The notes under the pieces were generated by a model. It was not told the DNA's origin. It searched no databases and saw only the letters and a program-made list of their open reading frames with translations. From assembly GCA_905178155.1 (NCBI GenBank), contig CAJINV010000004.1, positions 4,009,555 through 4,073,554 of the forward strand: a DNA stretch of 64,000 nt, in the 5' to 3' direction. This document shows, in pieces, positions 42,941-55,000 of this stretch. Source of the stretch: Amoebophrya sp. A120 (lineage: Eukaryota; Sar; Dinophyceae; Syndiniales; Amoebophryaceae). Numbering within the stretch: the stretch's first letter is position 1; every line of letters starts with the position of its first letter. The position numbers and the translations under genes were made by a program.

Positions 42941-45900
42941 ATGGCGTCGATGCGGAAGAACAACAAGTTTTTCGGGAGCAGTAGCTCCGACAGCGACAGC
43001 AGCAGCGATGACAGCAGCTCCGACTCGGAGCAGGAGCAGCAGCAGCAGAAAATGACGCGCATGGTCGCGAAGCGCCGGGTTAATATCTCTGACTCCGAGG
43101 ACAGTGACTCGGATTCTGGCGCGAAGCGAGTCGTCAAGTCCGGGGCGGACAAACGGTATTTGAAATGCGACGCTCATGTCAATATTAAACGCTTGCCCTT
43201 GCGTTTACGTATATCAACTTTAGTATCGTGTAGCTGCTTTGTCATCTCGTGTCGCAGGCCACCCTTGGTTAATATGTAATGTCGTGTTCTTGCAGTACAA
43301 ACGTGAAGGATTTCATGTAAAAAAATCCATGCAATCAGAATCACTATCACATCCAAAACAGCGTCGAGAAGATGAAGCAAGTGGCTTCGAAGATGCAGAA
43401 CGCGAAGAAGGTGCTGGACTTTCAGCTGGTGCTCGAGCAATACGAGGAGCTGTGGAAGCAGGAGGCCGCGTGCCACCGCGCGTCCGCGCCGGTCCCGGAC
43501 GTGTTCTATAAGACAATCGACACTTTAGAGCAGTGGGTGAGCGAGCAACAGGCGGGCAAAAAGGAGATGAAGAAGGCCAAGGCCATGCAGCTGACCAAAC
43601 TGACCAGCAAGTGCCGCAAGCAAAACGGAGAAATTAGGGACTTGATCGAGGAAAAGAAGGCTTTGTTTCGCGAGGACCAGAATGGCAGCTCGGCGGAGGA
43701 CGGAAGTAGTAACAGCGAAAATGAGAACGAGGACGAGTCCGGAAGTGAAAGTGACGACGAGTCCAGCGACTCGGAAGGGGATAGCTCCGGTATAATTGGA
43801 AGATAAAGATTCGCTTTTTTAGGAACGGATTTCTTTATGTTTTGGGGTGCTGCTGCTGCATTTTGATTTTTGAAGTGTACTTGCCACTTTCTCTTTCTGT
43901 CACAATCATCTGAAATTGGATTGACAGGCCAACAAGGTCGTGTTATTCCAGGACCAGATGAAGAGGGGACCACGTGCACGTCGTGTTTGCTGCGTAAAAA
44001 ATGAATGTACATACAGTAAGATTAAAAACTAAAACTCCCTCTCTTCATCGAAATTTAAATTTAAATTCCACAGACGACGACACGGGCAAATCCGCGAAGA
44101 AGCAGCAGGCTCGCGAAGGCGAGCACACCTCGGACACGGACGCGGGCAGTTCCGATTCGGATTCGGACTCTTCTAGCGATAGTTCGAGCTCCGATAGCGA
44201 CTCCGACTACGACAGCAGCGACAGCAGTGGGGAGGAGGATGACATGGACATTGGTACAGCAACTCCTGATTTTTATCTTTTGGTCAACTACAGCATGAGA
44301 AAGAGCACTTAGCTTTGCCAGTCCTTTGTACTTCTACTAGTAGGTACTTCTGAAGTACTTCTACTAGCCTCTTGACGCGGGCGTCCAGGACGCCCGCTGG
44401 GCTAGTAGATTTAAAAATAATTCTAGAGACGGGAATGCGTTTAGAAGGTTTGGCTTGCAGTCGAGTAGAATGCGGCTAGAAGGTTGAAAAGCATAACGCT
44501 GCCTGCCCCGAGGAAGATCGTTGCCGCGCCTGCGCTTGCCCTTGCGGCCTCGCCACTTTGACGCCTTTTGCGGTCCGGCGTCCAGGACGCCGGCCCGCCG
44601 TCAGCCCTTTAGCCGCGTTGCCGCGCCTCCCTGCGCTTGCCCTAGCGGCATCGACGCTTTAACGCCTTTTGCGGTCCGGCGTCCAGGCCGGAAAATTGAT
44701 GACCAAAAGTTTCACTGTTGCCCGACCGGAGGTGGTGGCCAAGGAGCCCCTCGCCGTCACTTTTCTTGCCCAGCCCGGCCGGCCGGGCAAGGAGCTCTTG
44801 GCCATTACTTTTGCCCGCCCGGAAACTGGTGGCAAAAAGTGATCCCGTCCCGGAGGTGCTCCCGGCCTCCACTTTTGCTCGGCGGGCCCACCGGAAAGTG
44901 GTGGCCAAGCTCTTGGCCACCACTTTTGCGCGGCCGGAAAGTGATGACCAAAAGTTTCAACTTTGCACAGCACGGCCGGAGGTGATGGCCAAGGAGCCCT
45001 TCGCCGTCACTTTTGCCCCGCCCGGCTGGGCAAGGGGCTTCTGCCCATCACTTTTGCCCGCCCGGAAAGTGGTGGCCAAAGGTGATCGCTGCGAAGTTCT
45101 TGGCCACAACTTTTGCTCGGCCTGCAACAGCCAAAGGTGATCGCTGCTGGCCAAAGGTGAACAGTTCATTGGCCAAAGGTGATCGCTGCTGGCCACAACA
45201 GCAGTGGGGAGGAGGATGACATGGACATTGGTACAGCAACTTCTGATTTTCCTTTGGTTAACTACAGCAAGCATGACAAAGTAGATTTGCCAGTCCGTTT
45301 GTAGTCGTACTACGAGTACGGAATTACTATGTGATTAGGTAATAGAAATAGTCACTTCGTCACTCAATCTCATTCGCGACTTTTGAAACACTGTGCAAAC
45401 CTTTCCGACACAACAACTACATCTACAGATGCCATCCGTGAGAAGCGGCGCCAGCGTTGGTTAATGACGGACAAGGACTACGCGAAGCTGGAGAAGGAGA
45501 AGGAAAAGAAGAAGCGCGACGAAGAGGAGAAGCAGCAGCGCATGGCCAAGAAGCAGGAGAAGCTCGAGAAGTCGAAGACGAAGCACACGAATGACCAGAT
45601 CGAGGACAACTTGGAATCTTCTCTGGACAGCAAACTGCTAGAGGAGCAGAAATTCAAACTCTTCAAGGAGTCTTTCGACGCGAAGTCGTGCCAGCAGGTC
45701 GTCGAAACGACGCTCGAGCATTTGAAGCCCAATAGCAAGTCCCGTCGTATGGACGCGCGGGAGAAGGCGCGGAAGACGGCCTACCTGATCGAGTGCTTAC
45801 GCATTGCAAAGATGTCTGGGTCTGGAAAGTTGTGATGCTAATGTCCGAATGATACGCAACCTGTATTAGGGGGCCGCGCATGACAAGTTTCATCTGAGCG

Positions 45901-48900
45901 GCTATGTCTAGCGTGAACCGCATGACAAGTGGGCTTTTGCATGACAGACAAGTGGCACTGTAGCGCACCAAGCATGACAGATTGTTCTGTCTTGTCAGCC
46001 AAGCATGACAGACTTGCATTCTTCCAGACCCAGACATTTTTGCAGTTGATAGTGCTGCCAGCAGTTCCATTTGTTTAACTTGTGCTTGCCGCTGCACCTG
46101 CAGTCCGGCCGGCAGCTGCTGGAGAAGATGGACAGCAAGGGGGGTTTGATCTGCAACTCCGCGAACTTCAAGTTGTTTCTGCAGCACGCGAGCAAGAATT
46201 TGTTCCCTTTGTTGGAAAAGCTGGTCAGCGAAAAAGAGAACATGGACAAGGCCATGCAGGAATTCTCCACCGGAAAGGGCATCGATCGCGAATCGGTATT
46301 TTTGTGTGTTTTGTTTTGATGAAAAGCGAGGAATTATAAAGCCCAAATTTGTATAAATTCATCCTTCTTTACCAATAACAGATTGATATAGATGTCGAAA
46401 TCGAAAATAATCCAAAACTCCAGATCCTGGCGCCATTCACGATGCAGATGCAGTTGCAGAACTTTATGTCCCTCCTGGACCTCGCTGACCAGAAGTGCTA
46501 CGAGGCCATGCAGCACCCGGACGACAGCGCGGACCGGATCGAGAACATGATCCGCTTGGTGCAGCTCTTCTTCGAGACGCTCAGCTTTCTGGAAACCTTC
46601 AACATCAACAAGGTCGAGAAGGCGAGATTTGCGGCGAGAATCCAGTCCAGGCTTTTGTCCAACCTTTACTACAACAAACACGAGGATATGAGAATGGTAT
46701 AAAAAATCATGCTGGAATCAACATTTTCAACATGAACATTGCTGCTGGCCGAGGCCACGTGGTGCCATGTAGTCACAATGAATTATGGGAGGCGAGAACC
46801 TCCCATAGAGATAGAAATTCTTCTCTAGATGAAGAAAAAGATATCCCAACGTCACGCTATAGATTTTCCCCATCCATTTGTTCCGACAAAAAATAAAAAA
46901 CCAACACCAAGAAGCATTTCTACAATGAAGTACACGAAGTTCGAATTCCTCGATGTAATTAATTGTAATTACCTACCACCACAGGTCCTCTCCACGATGA
47001 TTCACCTGCATCCGAAGGCCTACCCGGAAGTCGAGGCGGAGACCAAGTACCCGAACTTCGATGAAGCAGATTTCAAGAAGGCCAACCTTCCGTTCACGGA
47101 TGCGGAAATCAGCGAATTCATTGCGGATTTGGAGGAAAAAATCTCCTCCGTCGAGGACGTGGACGGGACGCGCCGGGATCTCACCGCGACGCTGTGCCGG
47201 GTCTACAACTTGTTCGTCAACGACGAGTATGTGAAGGCAAGAAAGATCATGCACTACCAAGACCTGCAGAAGGAGGTATAAGTTTTTGATTGAAGATGAA
47301 ATCGCATGACAAATTTTCATCTCAGCATGATGAGAAATGGAATTGGTATATGCGGATTCACCTTAAGAGAAAGATTTGCAATGCGTGGCTTTGACTGCAT
47401 CCAACGCCAACTACACCACCGCACCAGGTGTCCAACCGTGAGGAGCACCAGTTGTCGAGCCGCGAGTACGAACACTCTCTCTACGTGCTCTGGAACCGCT
47501 ATGGATGTGTCAGGATTGAAATCGACAAAATTGAAATGATTTGTCATGCATAAAATGCAAGGCATGAAGTGCCTTTCTTGCCAGGATGGCAAGGGAGACC
47601 GACTGTCAGCCTGTTTAGGGTTTGAAATAGAGCTGCTAAAGTAGCATGACAAAAGCAGGCGTCTGTACCCAAACAGCATGACAAATTGGATTCCGGTGCT
47701 CGGAAAATTTGTCATGCACCGCTTGAAAGTTGGGCTTCCAACTGGTATCGATTTTATGCATTGCAAGTTATTTCAACTTTGACGATTTCAATCCTGACGC
47801 TTTCATAACCGCGTGAACGCGCAGATGGGGCTCGCTGCCTTCCGCCAGGGCCACTTTTACGAGGCCCACATCGCGTTGCTCGATTTGAACTCGTTTCAGA
47901 AGGCCAAGGAACTCCTCTCCCAGGGCGTGACCTTCCAACGCGGCTCGGATCGGGATAAGGAGAAGGAGGAACTTATCCTGATGAAAAACGTCCCCGCCCC
48001 ACAATTGTCATGCAGAATTGCAAGGACAGGAACATTTGTAATGCGCATCCCCAAGAGAGGCATAATCAATCGTGTTTTGGCATTTGTAATGCTACAAACA
48101 GGACAAGGGGACGGCTTTGTAATGCGGCTGTGCTTGCTAACCAGCACTACTGAATACAGCGAGAAGCCTGTCATGCGTGATTCCCAAAACATTTGGATTT
48201 GTGTTGCCTTTTCCCTTCTTGACTCTGGTGTGGGGACGTTTTTTCACAGGATAGAACTCCAGGAGAGGTCCATCATCCCCTACCACATGCAAATCCCCTT
48301 GGACTTGCTGGAGTGCGTCGCGTTGATCTGCGGACTACTCCTCGAAGTGCCCAACATGGCGTTTTTGGCGTACGACAAAAACGGCAGGAAACGCTACCAG
48401 ACGATTTACAGCAAGCCGTTGAGAACGGCTTTGGAAAAAGCGGAACGGTCCACGGTTCTCACCCCCGCTGAGTCGATGCGGGAAAGGATTGTCGAGTCCG
48501 CTCGTTTATCAAATGCAAAAATGTCTGGGTCTGGAAGAATGCAACATTTGTCATGCATATTTTGCATGCCCCACGAGGTCTGGGACAGGTTCTGCGAAGT
48601 ATCTATCTTCATGTCTATCCTGCATGACAAACTGCCGCTAAACTTGTTCAAACGTGGACGCCTTTTGGTAATCATGCAACGCAAATTTCTGTACTATCCA
48701 GACTTAGCATGACAAGTTGCAACCTTCCAGACCCAGACACTTTTGCAATCCATACCGTTCTCTGCAGCAGGGCAACTGGAAGAAGGCGTTTGAAATCTTG
48801 GACAACGATATCCAGGTGTGCAAAACGCACTCGGAACTGATGGCGAAGGAGAAGATTTTCGAGGAAAAACTCCTGCCCGAGGTCAAGCAGCAGGCGGTGC

Positions 48901-49728
48901 GGATCTACCTGTGGAACTTCGTGAACAGCTACCAGACCATTTCGCTGCAGGCGCTCGCGGACATGTTCGAACTGCCAGTAATTTCCGTGCGGCAACTGCT
49001 GCATCGCATGATCATCGACCGCAAGCTGGCCCCGCAGATCGCGCTGGACAGCACAAGCACCTATTTGGTAATTATAGTTTTATTTCACATAATGTCTTAG
49101 TAGTACTAGTACAACGACGCAGCTGTCGTCCTCCTGCTTGCTTTTTTTCGAAGCTCGTGGTGTTTTTTTGGCTATTCCTGCTAGTTTTCTGCAGCGAAAA
49201 ACATTGCAGCATAGAATTGTTGTCGTAACAAGCATAGAAGAACTTCCTCTATGAAACAAAACACGACCTCCACAGGTGAACGAATCGGGTTCCACCGCAA
49301 CGTCCCTCCACCAGAAGATCACCGGCCTGACCTCCGCCATTGACTTCTCGGTTACGGGCACGGAGATGCGTCTCGCCCGGGGCAACCCGAAATTGATGAC
49401 GTTGGAAGACCGTCACCAGAACAAGCAGAACAAGATCGGCCTGCAGTTCTCCAAGCAGAACGACGGGTTGCAGAAGGAAGAGCGGCAGTTTGGCAGCAAC
49501 CGGGGCGACATGACCGGGGAAGTTGGGAACAATTTTGGCCGAGCGAACAACAAGGGGAAGGGCAAGGGAAAAGGTAAGGGCAAGGGCAAGAACAGCGAGA
49601 GCCGGTTTTTATCGAACACATCACAATTTAACAAGGGAAAAGGGAAGAAAGGGATGAATGGTGAGCGAGACAACAACCGGGCGGAGCAGAGGGGGTGGAA
49701 TCTGGGAGTCAGAGCAAATGCGATGTGA
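42941..49728 (+). CDS. EIF3C: Translation initiation factor 3 subunit C (eIF3c / NIP1)
   Basis: eIF3c is a core scaffold of the eIF3 complex on the 40S ribosome, binding eIF1 and eIF5. About 1,100 residues come from 12 exons: 42941-about 43155, about 43337-43789, 44074-44253, 45429-45797, 46057-46295, 46382-46696, 46985-47275, 47428-47499, 47813-47973, 48259-48506, 48760-49067, 49276-49728. The N-terminus has the typical Asp/Ser/Glu-rich tracts (FFGSSSSDSDSSSDDSSSD) and KVLDFQLVLEQYEELWK. The C-terminal half holds the family core: VNAQMGLAAFRQGHFYEAH, YHMQIPLDLLECVALICG, LTPAESMRERIVESARS, GNWKKAFEILDNDIQ, and the PCI winged helix (ALADMFELPVISVRQLLHRM). A Gly/Lys-rich tail follows. Four introners (B, G, D, B) and seven GT-AG introns are present. 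The exon 1 to 2 border is uncertain. An exon end is duplicated inside intron 3. Confidence 0.92.
44221..44325 (+). repeat. Flanking direct repeat, copy 1 (exon 3 end of eIF3C)
   Basis: About 100 bp covering the end of exon 3 (coding SGEEDDMDI), its GT donor and the first part of the intron. It matches 45198-45300, the two copies flanking a GC-rich insert. Confidence 0.82.
44375..45197. repeat. GC-rich tandem-repeat insert inside eIF3C intron 3
   Basis: About 820 bp between the two flanking repeats. The first part holds two copies of a roughly 70-bp unit (44520-44586 and 44618-44688) ending GCGGTCCGGCGTCCAGG. The rest is a degenerate array of GGCCAAAAGT and CACTTTTGCC motifs in both orientations (for example GTGGTGGCCAA and TTGGCCACCACTTTTG), so it can fold. 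The last 100 bp repeats CCAAAGGTGATCGCTGCTGG. Confidence 0.75.
45198..45300 (+). repeat. Flanking direct repeat, copy 2 (duplicated exon end)
   Basis: Repeats the last 30 or so coding bases of exon 3 with the GGTACAG donor, then diverges slightly in the intron part (CTTCTGATTTTCC versus CTCCTGATTTTTA). It makes a second copy of the donor 975 bp downstream of the real one. Confidence 0.82.
45798..46051. mobile_element. Introner, family B (254 bp) in eIF3C
   Basis: It starts TACGCATTGCAAAGATG with GTCTGGGTCTGGAA and ends CAGACATTTTTGCAGTTGATA. The duplication GTGCT lies at 45793-45797 and 46052-46056. Removal gives YLIECCQQFHLF. Confidence 0.9.
47500..47807. mobile_element. Introner, family G (308 bp) in eIF3C
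   Basis: It starts TATGGATGTGTCAGGATTGA, and its right arm ends CAATCCTGACGCTTTCATA. The duplication ACCGC lies at 47495-47499 and 47808-47812. Removal joins VLWNR to VNAQMGLAAF, matching eIF3c. Confidence 0.92.
47974..48253. mobile_element. Introner, family D (280 bp) in eIF3C
   Basis: It starts TATCCTGATGAAAAACGTCC and ends GGACGTTTTTTCACAGGATA. The duplication GAACT lies at 47969-47973 and 48254-48258. Removal gives KEELQERSIIPYHMQ. Its open frame runs through the element, which could mislead gene finders. Confidence 0.92.
48507..48754. mobile_element. Introner, family B (248 bp), reverse orientation, in eIF3C
   Basis: The arms are the usual TGTCTGGGTCTGGAAG pair, but the unpaired body is the complement of the copies at 10720 and 31161. 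The duplication is TCGTT / CCGTT at 48502-48506 and 48755-48759. Removal gives ESARSLQQGNW. Confidence 0.9.
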
Positions 49729-52084
49729 AGATAATTTTTATCAAGACGAGATGGAAAACTTTTATTGCCGCGGGATTGATGTGGTCTGCATGTAGTTCTT
49801 GTAGTTAGACTTAGTGCGGAAAAGTTCTAGCAAACGTCGCACCACAGCCAAGTTCTTGTCCACCTCCTGAGCCTGGTAATTATACGTACCTTTTGGAAAC
49901 AAAGATTTTCCTATAACTGCATATACTGTTTTTTAACTTTGAATCATTGAAGACACTTACTCACTCTACTTACTTCACTAAGAACACTCACGAAGAGCCG
50001 TCGATTTCTTCGCTTGGAAAGCTCCAGTACTTCTCAAAAAAGGAAATAAGAATCGCAGCAAAACAATTCTAATCTATTACAGCTTGCATGAACAGCATCA
50101 ACATCTTGATGTTGAATAGAACACGCTCACATTAGAGCGAACAAGAATTCGCGCATTCGCTACCTCGATTTCCTTTCAGGAGGCGCATGTAGATTTCAGA
50201 TATATAATTCTAACAACTGTCCCACACAGTAGAAGAAAAGAACGATCAAAGCTATCGTTGTATCATCTGAAGATTCTTGACGCGAGAAGAGGACCACAGG
50301 AGATGAAGTAAATGCCAAGAATAAGGATAGATGAGTTTTGGACAACTCCAGAGGATTGGCATCAACATGGAATTCAAAATGAGTTCCAGAGGACAGCAGG
50401 CTCGGAATCCGAATCAAGACGCGCAAACTTGAGGAAGGACGCCGTCCGTCGTGCCGTTTCCTCGTTCTTCGTCAAATGTGTGACTCGTCCTGGGACATCG
50501 TCAACTCCAAATTTGCTCAACCTCTCACGAAGTTTCGACGAAAGTTGCTCGTGGAAATGCAAAACTAAAAACGAAGAGTAGAAGTGCTGCTTCCTGTTTC
50601 TGCTGGCACAGCAGCAGCAGCAGCACGCGGTCGGCCGTATGTGTTGACGTGCGCTTGATGCAGTAAGACGATATAACTGTATGCGGTGGATGTGTTCTTA
50701 TCATAATCATAAAGTAAAAGTCATGTTCATACGAGATATCATCTGCGCTCCTTTATTTCACAAAGAAGTAGCACAACGACAAAAACAGGATCTTCATCTT
50801 CTGCAGCTGATCTTCTCATGCAACATTTTACATCCAAATTACTTATTTGAAACTCGTTGTTCCATTTTCAGCTCGTCGTGCAGATGCGAAAAATGAATGC
50901 CGCGGCATCCTTTGCTATTCAACAACAGGAACAGATGATGAAATGGAATCACGCTCCGCAACGAACATTCCGCGCTCCTCAGTGGTTTCACCAGATAAAC
51001 TGCATAAAATGTTTGCGTCACCAGCCTACTCAGTCAACAAGAACGCTTTCTGATCTAAAAACCCGAAATCGCAAGGAAAGGACCCTCGCAACATTTTTAT
51101 CCACACATCATTCGCCGTCCGACTGGTACTTTTCACACACATCAAACCTCAGGCCCTCTGTAGTAAGTAGGCAGAGCTATTTTCGTCCATTCCATAAATA
51201 TATTTGTTTCATCTGAAGTCCTCCTCCTGCTATGACTACGACCATATTACTTTATTCGATAGTGCGCAGAAAAAGAATACTACAGACACTACTACTACTA
51301 GCTGCCGAGTAGATGATCCGCTGATGATCATTGCCCGTTCATCAACATTGATTTCACCCCAGTTTCAGGTCTCTTCGCGCCGCGTATCACAATTACAGTC
51401 CTGCTCCCCGCGCATCACAAGTAGTTGTTGAAACTCGCTGGCTCTGAAGATTCAGTGTCATGCTTCCATTGGTATTGCCTGCTAGTGTCTAATATTCCAT
51501 TTTAGGGATAAATATTTCATCGTTCTCGTTGAGGGTGACCCGTATAAAATATTAGCGGAACAACAAGTCACTCCATAAGCCTTCCCTCATATTGATTTAT
51601 TTTCTCTCTGAGGGGCACTGGCACACAAAGTCAAAGGCGGAGGGAGAACGACCTCACCGAAACGGAAACGACAGAACCGAAACTAGGGGTAAAACGTTGT
51701 ACCCACCTCGCAGCGGCATTTTTCCGGCTTGAAAATAACCCATCTTGTCGTCTCGGATCAACTACAAATTGCGAGACTGACAGCATAATTGATTATTTCG
51801 CAACAACGCAGCACGACCACGGGAATCAATTAGGTCGTTTTTATTTCTACGTGCTCACTTCGAGACGAGTGCGGCGCCCATCCTACTCAGGACATCGACC
51901 TCTAGCCGCAGCTACAGGAGCGAACCACACAGTTACAGCGAACCGACTTTGTGAAAACATTAACATCTTACGAAGAACAACGAACACGGCGACGTAGGTT
52001 TTCAAGAATAAAAAGCCACCAGCACAAGCCCTGTGATAATCATAATCTTCGCACGAGGAGGACCAGCAAATTGGAGTCGACAAT
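49729..52084. other. Intergenic region
   Basis: About 2.3 kb. Open frames at 50312-50581 and 50857-51216 (the latter with a Gln/Arg-rich MNAAASFAIQQQEQMMKW stretch after a CAG acceptor) might be exons of an unrecognised gene, but nothing joins them convincingly. No RNA gene or repeat is seen. Confidence 0.4.
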
Positions 52085-55000
52085 ATGGCTTCCACGACGA
52101 AGAAGTTCAGCAATGTCAACCTGAACGCGCCCAAAACTGCGAAGAAGACAACTATCTTCGAAACCGTCGTCACCTCCGCTAAGCCCGCTCTCACTTCGGC
52201 CGCGGCGCCCGCCCGTATTGCTTGTTTATTTTACGGCACGCTTTCTGATTTGCTGGTTTTTTTTTTTCATCTGCAACTGCATGCACATAGTATGATCTTC
52301 AAACTGAAAGTCCAAGAGCCGCCGAAACGACCTGTGCGCTGAACAGTGCTGGTAATGTCACACTGGCTGGAGAGATATACACATCACGAGCTCTTTTGTC
52401 ACAAATTTTCCACGAGATGTTCTTGCATCTTCTAGCGGGGCCGGGGTCAACTGGTGTGCATAAACAAGATGAGCAGTAGTTATCAAAATCAAAATGAACG
52501 ACTGCATTGTATAATATCCAGGTTCAATCGGGCGTGCCGGACTTGCAGGACTATGTTCTCTCCCCACGGTAAACAAGAAGCCGGCGAAGAAGGCGAATTT
52601 GCTGGATGCGCTTGCAGACGAGGCCAAAGGAACCAAGGTCATTGAAGAAGACCTTCCGGTGCCAAAGGTACGATGAAACTTCGTGTACTCTATTTCTGCA
52701 TGAAGTTGTACAGCCTTCTTTGGCCGCAGGGTTTATCGTAGGTGCATGCGCATAATAGTAATGGAACTGCAAAGGTAATTGAAATAGAAATTTCCAAAAT
52801 TAAATCAAAAAATGAAAACAGGAATCAGATGAGAATACGTACGAAGAGGAGGCTCTGGGAAAGCCAGTTTCTTGGGCCGACCAGAGCGAAACTGTTGAGG
52901 AGGACTCGGTAGGCGCTGCGGGTGCGCAATCTGCGAAAAAGCCACAAGATGGCGGCCCGAAGGTACTTACATACTTACTTCTTCTAAGCTTCTACTTCGC
53001 TTGGCTGTTTTATTCAGCATGATTTTTCTACACGTGAAGCTCGGCGGGAAGACTGATTTTTTACAGCCGGATTTTGATGTTTCGCGACGACGCAGGCACC
53101 ACCTTCGCAAAATGATGTTCTTGAGTCCCATGCTTCAGTAAAAAAAAAAAAAACAGAGCAAGTGGGGCGCGGCTGTGCAAGCCAAGTCGATGCAGGAGAT
53201 TATGGAAGAGGAAAAACAGAAGGAGGCGGAGAAGAAGGCCTGGCAACTGAAGAAGCAGCAGGAGCAGGCGCACCTGGGAAACACCGCGTGGAATGGGCGC
53301 GAGCACTACGGTGCGGGGTTCAACGCAAACACGTACGGGCAGTACGCCGGTTCCCCGGGCAGCTACGATCCCTACGGGAGTCAGCCCAACAGCGGCACCA
53401 ACTTCAACACCGTCGCCGACCGCGACCTGGACTGGCGGCGGGGCGGGTCGAACAGCGGGCTCGAAGCTGACCCAGCTGTCGCCACCAAGACAGCGTATTT
53501 TTTTACAAGGGTGGACTTCTTGTTGTGCTTGTTCTGCTAGTACTACTGGTTGAACAAAAATCAAAATGCCGATTTAATGCATTTTTGCAGTTATAATGTT
53601 GTCGTTGATATGTTTGGTAGTTCTACTTCTATCTTGTTGAAGGACAAGAGGAGCTTGTTTTGTAATGCGTTACTCCTTTATTTCTATTTTCACAAAACTA
53701 CAGCGAGCGGTACTCCAGCAAGCAGTATGAGGAAGAGTTTTCCAAGACGTACTCGCGCGAGCCGAAATTTACCTCCGACCCGGTGGACCGAGCGTCTCTG
53801 TTTGGCACCGCGAAGCAGACCGACGGGCCGGCGGATAATTCAGAGGAGCTCCCAAAGTCTTCGAAAGAAAAGAAAAAGGATAAGGAACAACACCAAAACA
53901 AGCAGGACAGTACAACGACTGGAGGTAGAGACAACACCCGAGGCGGAGAACGCGAACGGGAACAGCCAGCTTCAGGTACTACTTCTGCTGGTGGTAAGGC
54001 GCGAGGAGGAAGGGGCGAATACGCAGCAGGTGATGGCGGAAGAGCTGATACTACTTCTTCTTACTCAGCAGAAAAGCCACTGATTCACCAACACCACCGA
54101 GGGGATAGAGCGGGTGGTCCAAGAAGTAGACAAATTGACTTGCAAAACGACAGCTACAGCCATTCCTATGGCGAAGATTTGCAACATTCAAGTGAACAGC
54201 ACCATCCTGCTGCGGAGAACTGGCGCGGCGGGGGAAGTAGTGCTGGCAACGGTAGAGTCGACCGGGAGCGTGGCGGCGAGGACCGCAGTAGCACAACAAT
54301 GACCCGCGGCGGGACAGGCGGAAGAGAAAACAACCTGCTAAACCGCAACTTGAGCAGCGGTGGCCAGCAGCACTTGAAGAGCCAGTACAGACGCGACGAC
54401 GACCACGCGGACAGCTATTACGACAGAGACGAAGACTATTACTTGCGCGACGAAGTTGGAGTTGCACTGTCTCTATGAAATGCAAAAATGTCTGGGTCTG
54501 GAAGAGTGTGAACTTGTCATGCAGGTTTTCCATGACCCTTGGTTGAGGCCTGGAATGCGGGACCTAGCATGACAGAGTCTGTGGGGTCTCTTTCATGCCT
54601 ATCCTGCATGAGAAACTCCCTCCCAACTTGGTCGAAAGTGGACAGCTTTTGGCACTCATGCAACACAGGTTTTTGCATGATTCGGATTTAGCATGACAAC
54701 TTGCAATCTTCCAGACCCAGACATTTTTCCTTTTGATATTCTCGAGGAGAACGAGAAGTAGAGCCGTCGACCAGCCGAAATAATGCTGCGCAGTACGACA
54801 GCTTTAACCCGCGAAGTAGAACTGCGGCCGGGTCAACGAAGGGAGGAGGACAACATCAAGATGTTGGATCATACTCGGGTACTGCTACGACCAGCCGAGG
54901 CGAAAGTCATCAAAATCACCCTGGCGGCAGAACCGCCCGGGGTGAACATCAGGCTGCTCAGCAACATCTTGAGCACAATACCAGAACTCCAAAGCAAAGT

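Noticed and set aside
10736..54740. The recurring short peptide frames beginning MSGSG or ending in KMSGSGRMQ as conserved small proteins
   Set aside because: They are translations of the family B arm (TGTCTGGGTCTGGAAG) and carry no protein signal.
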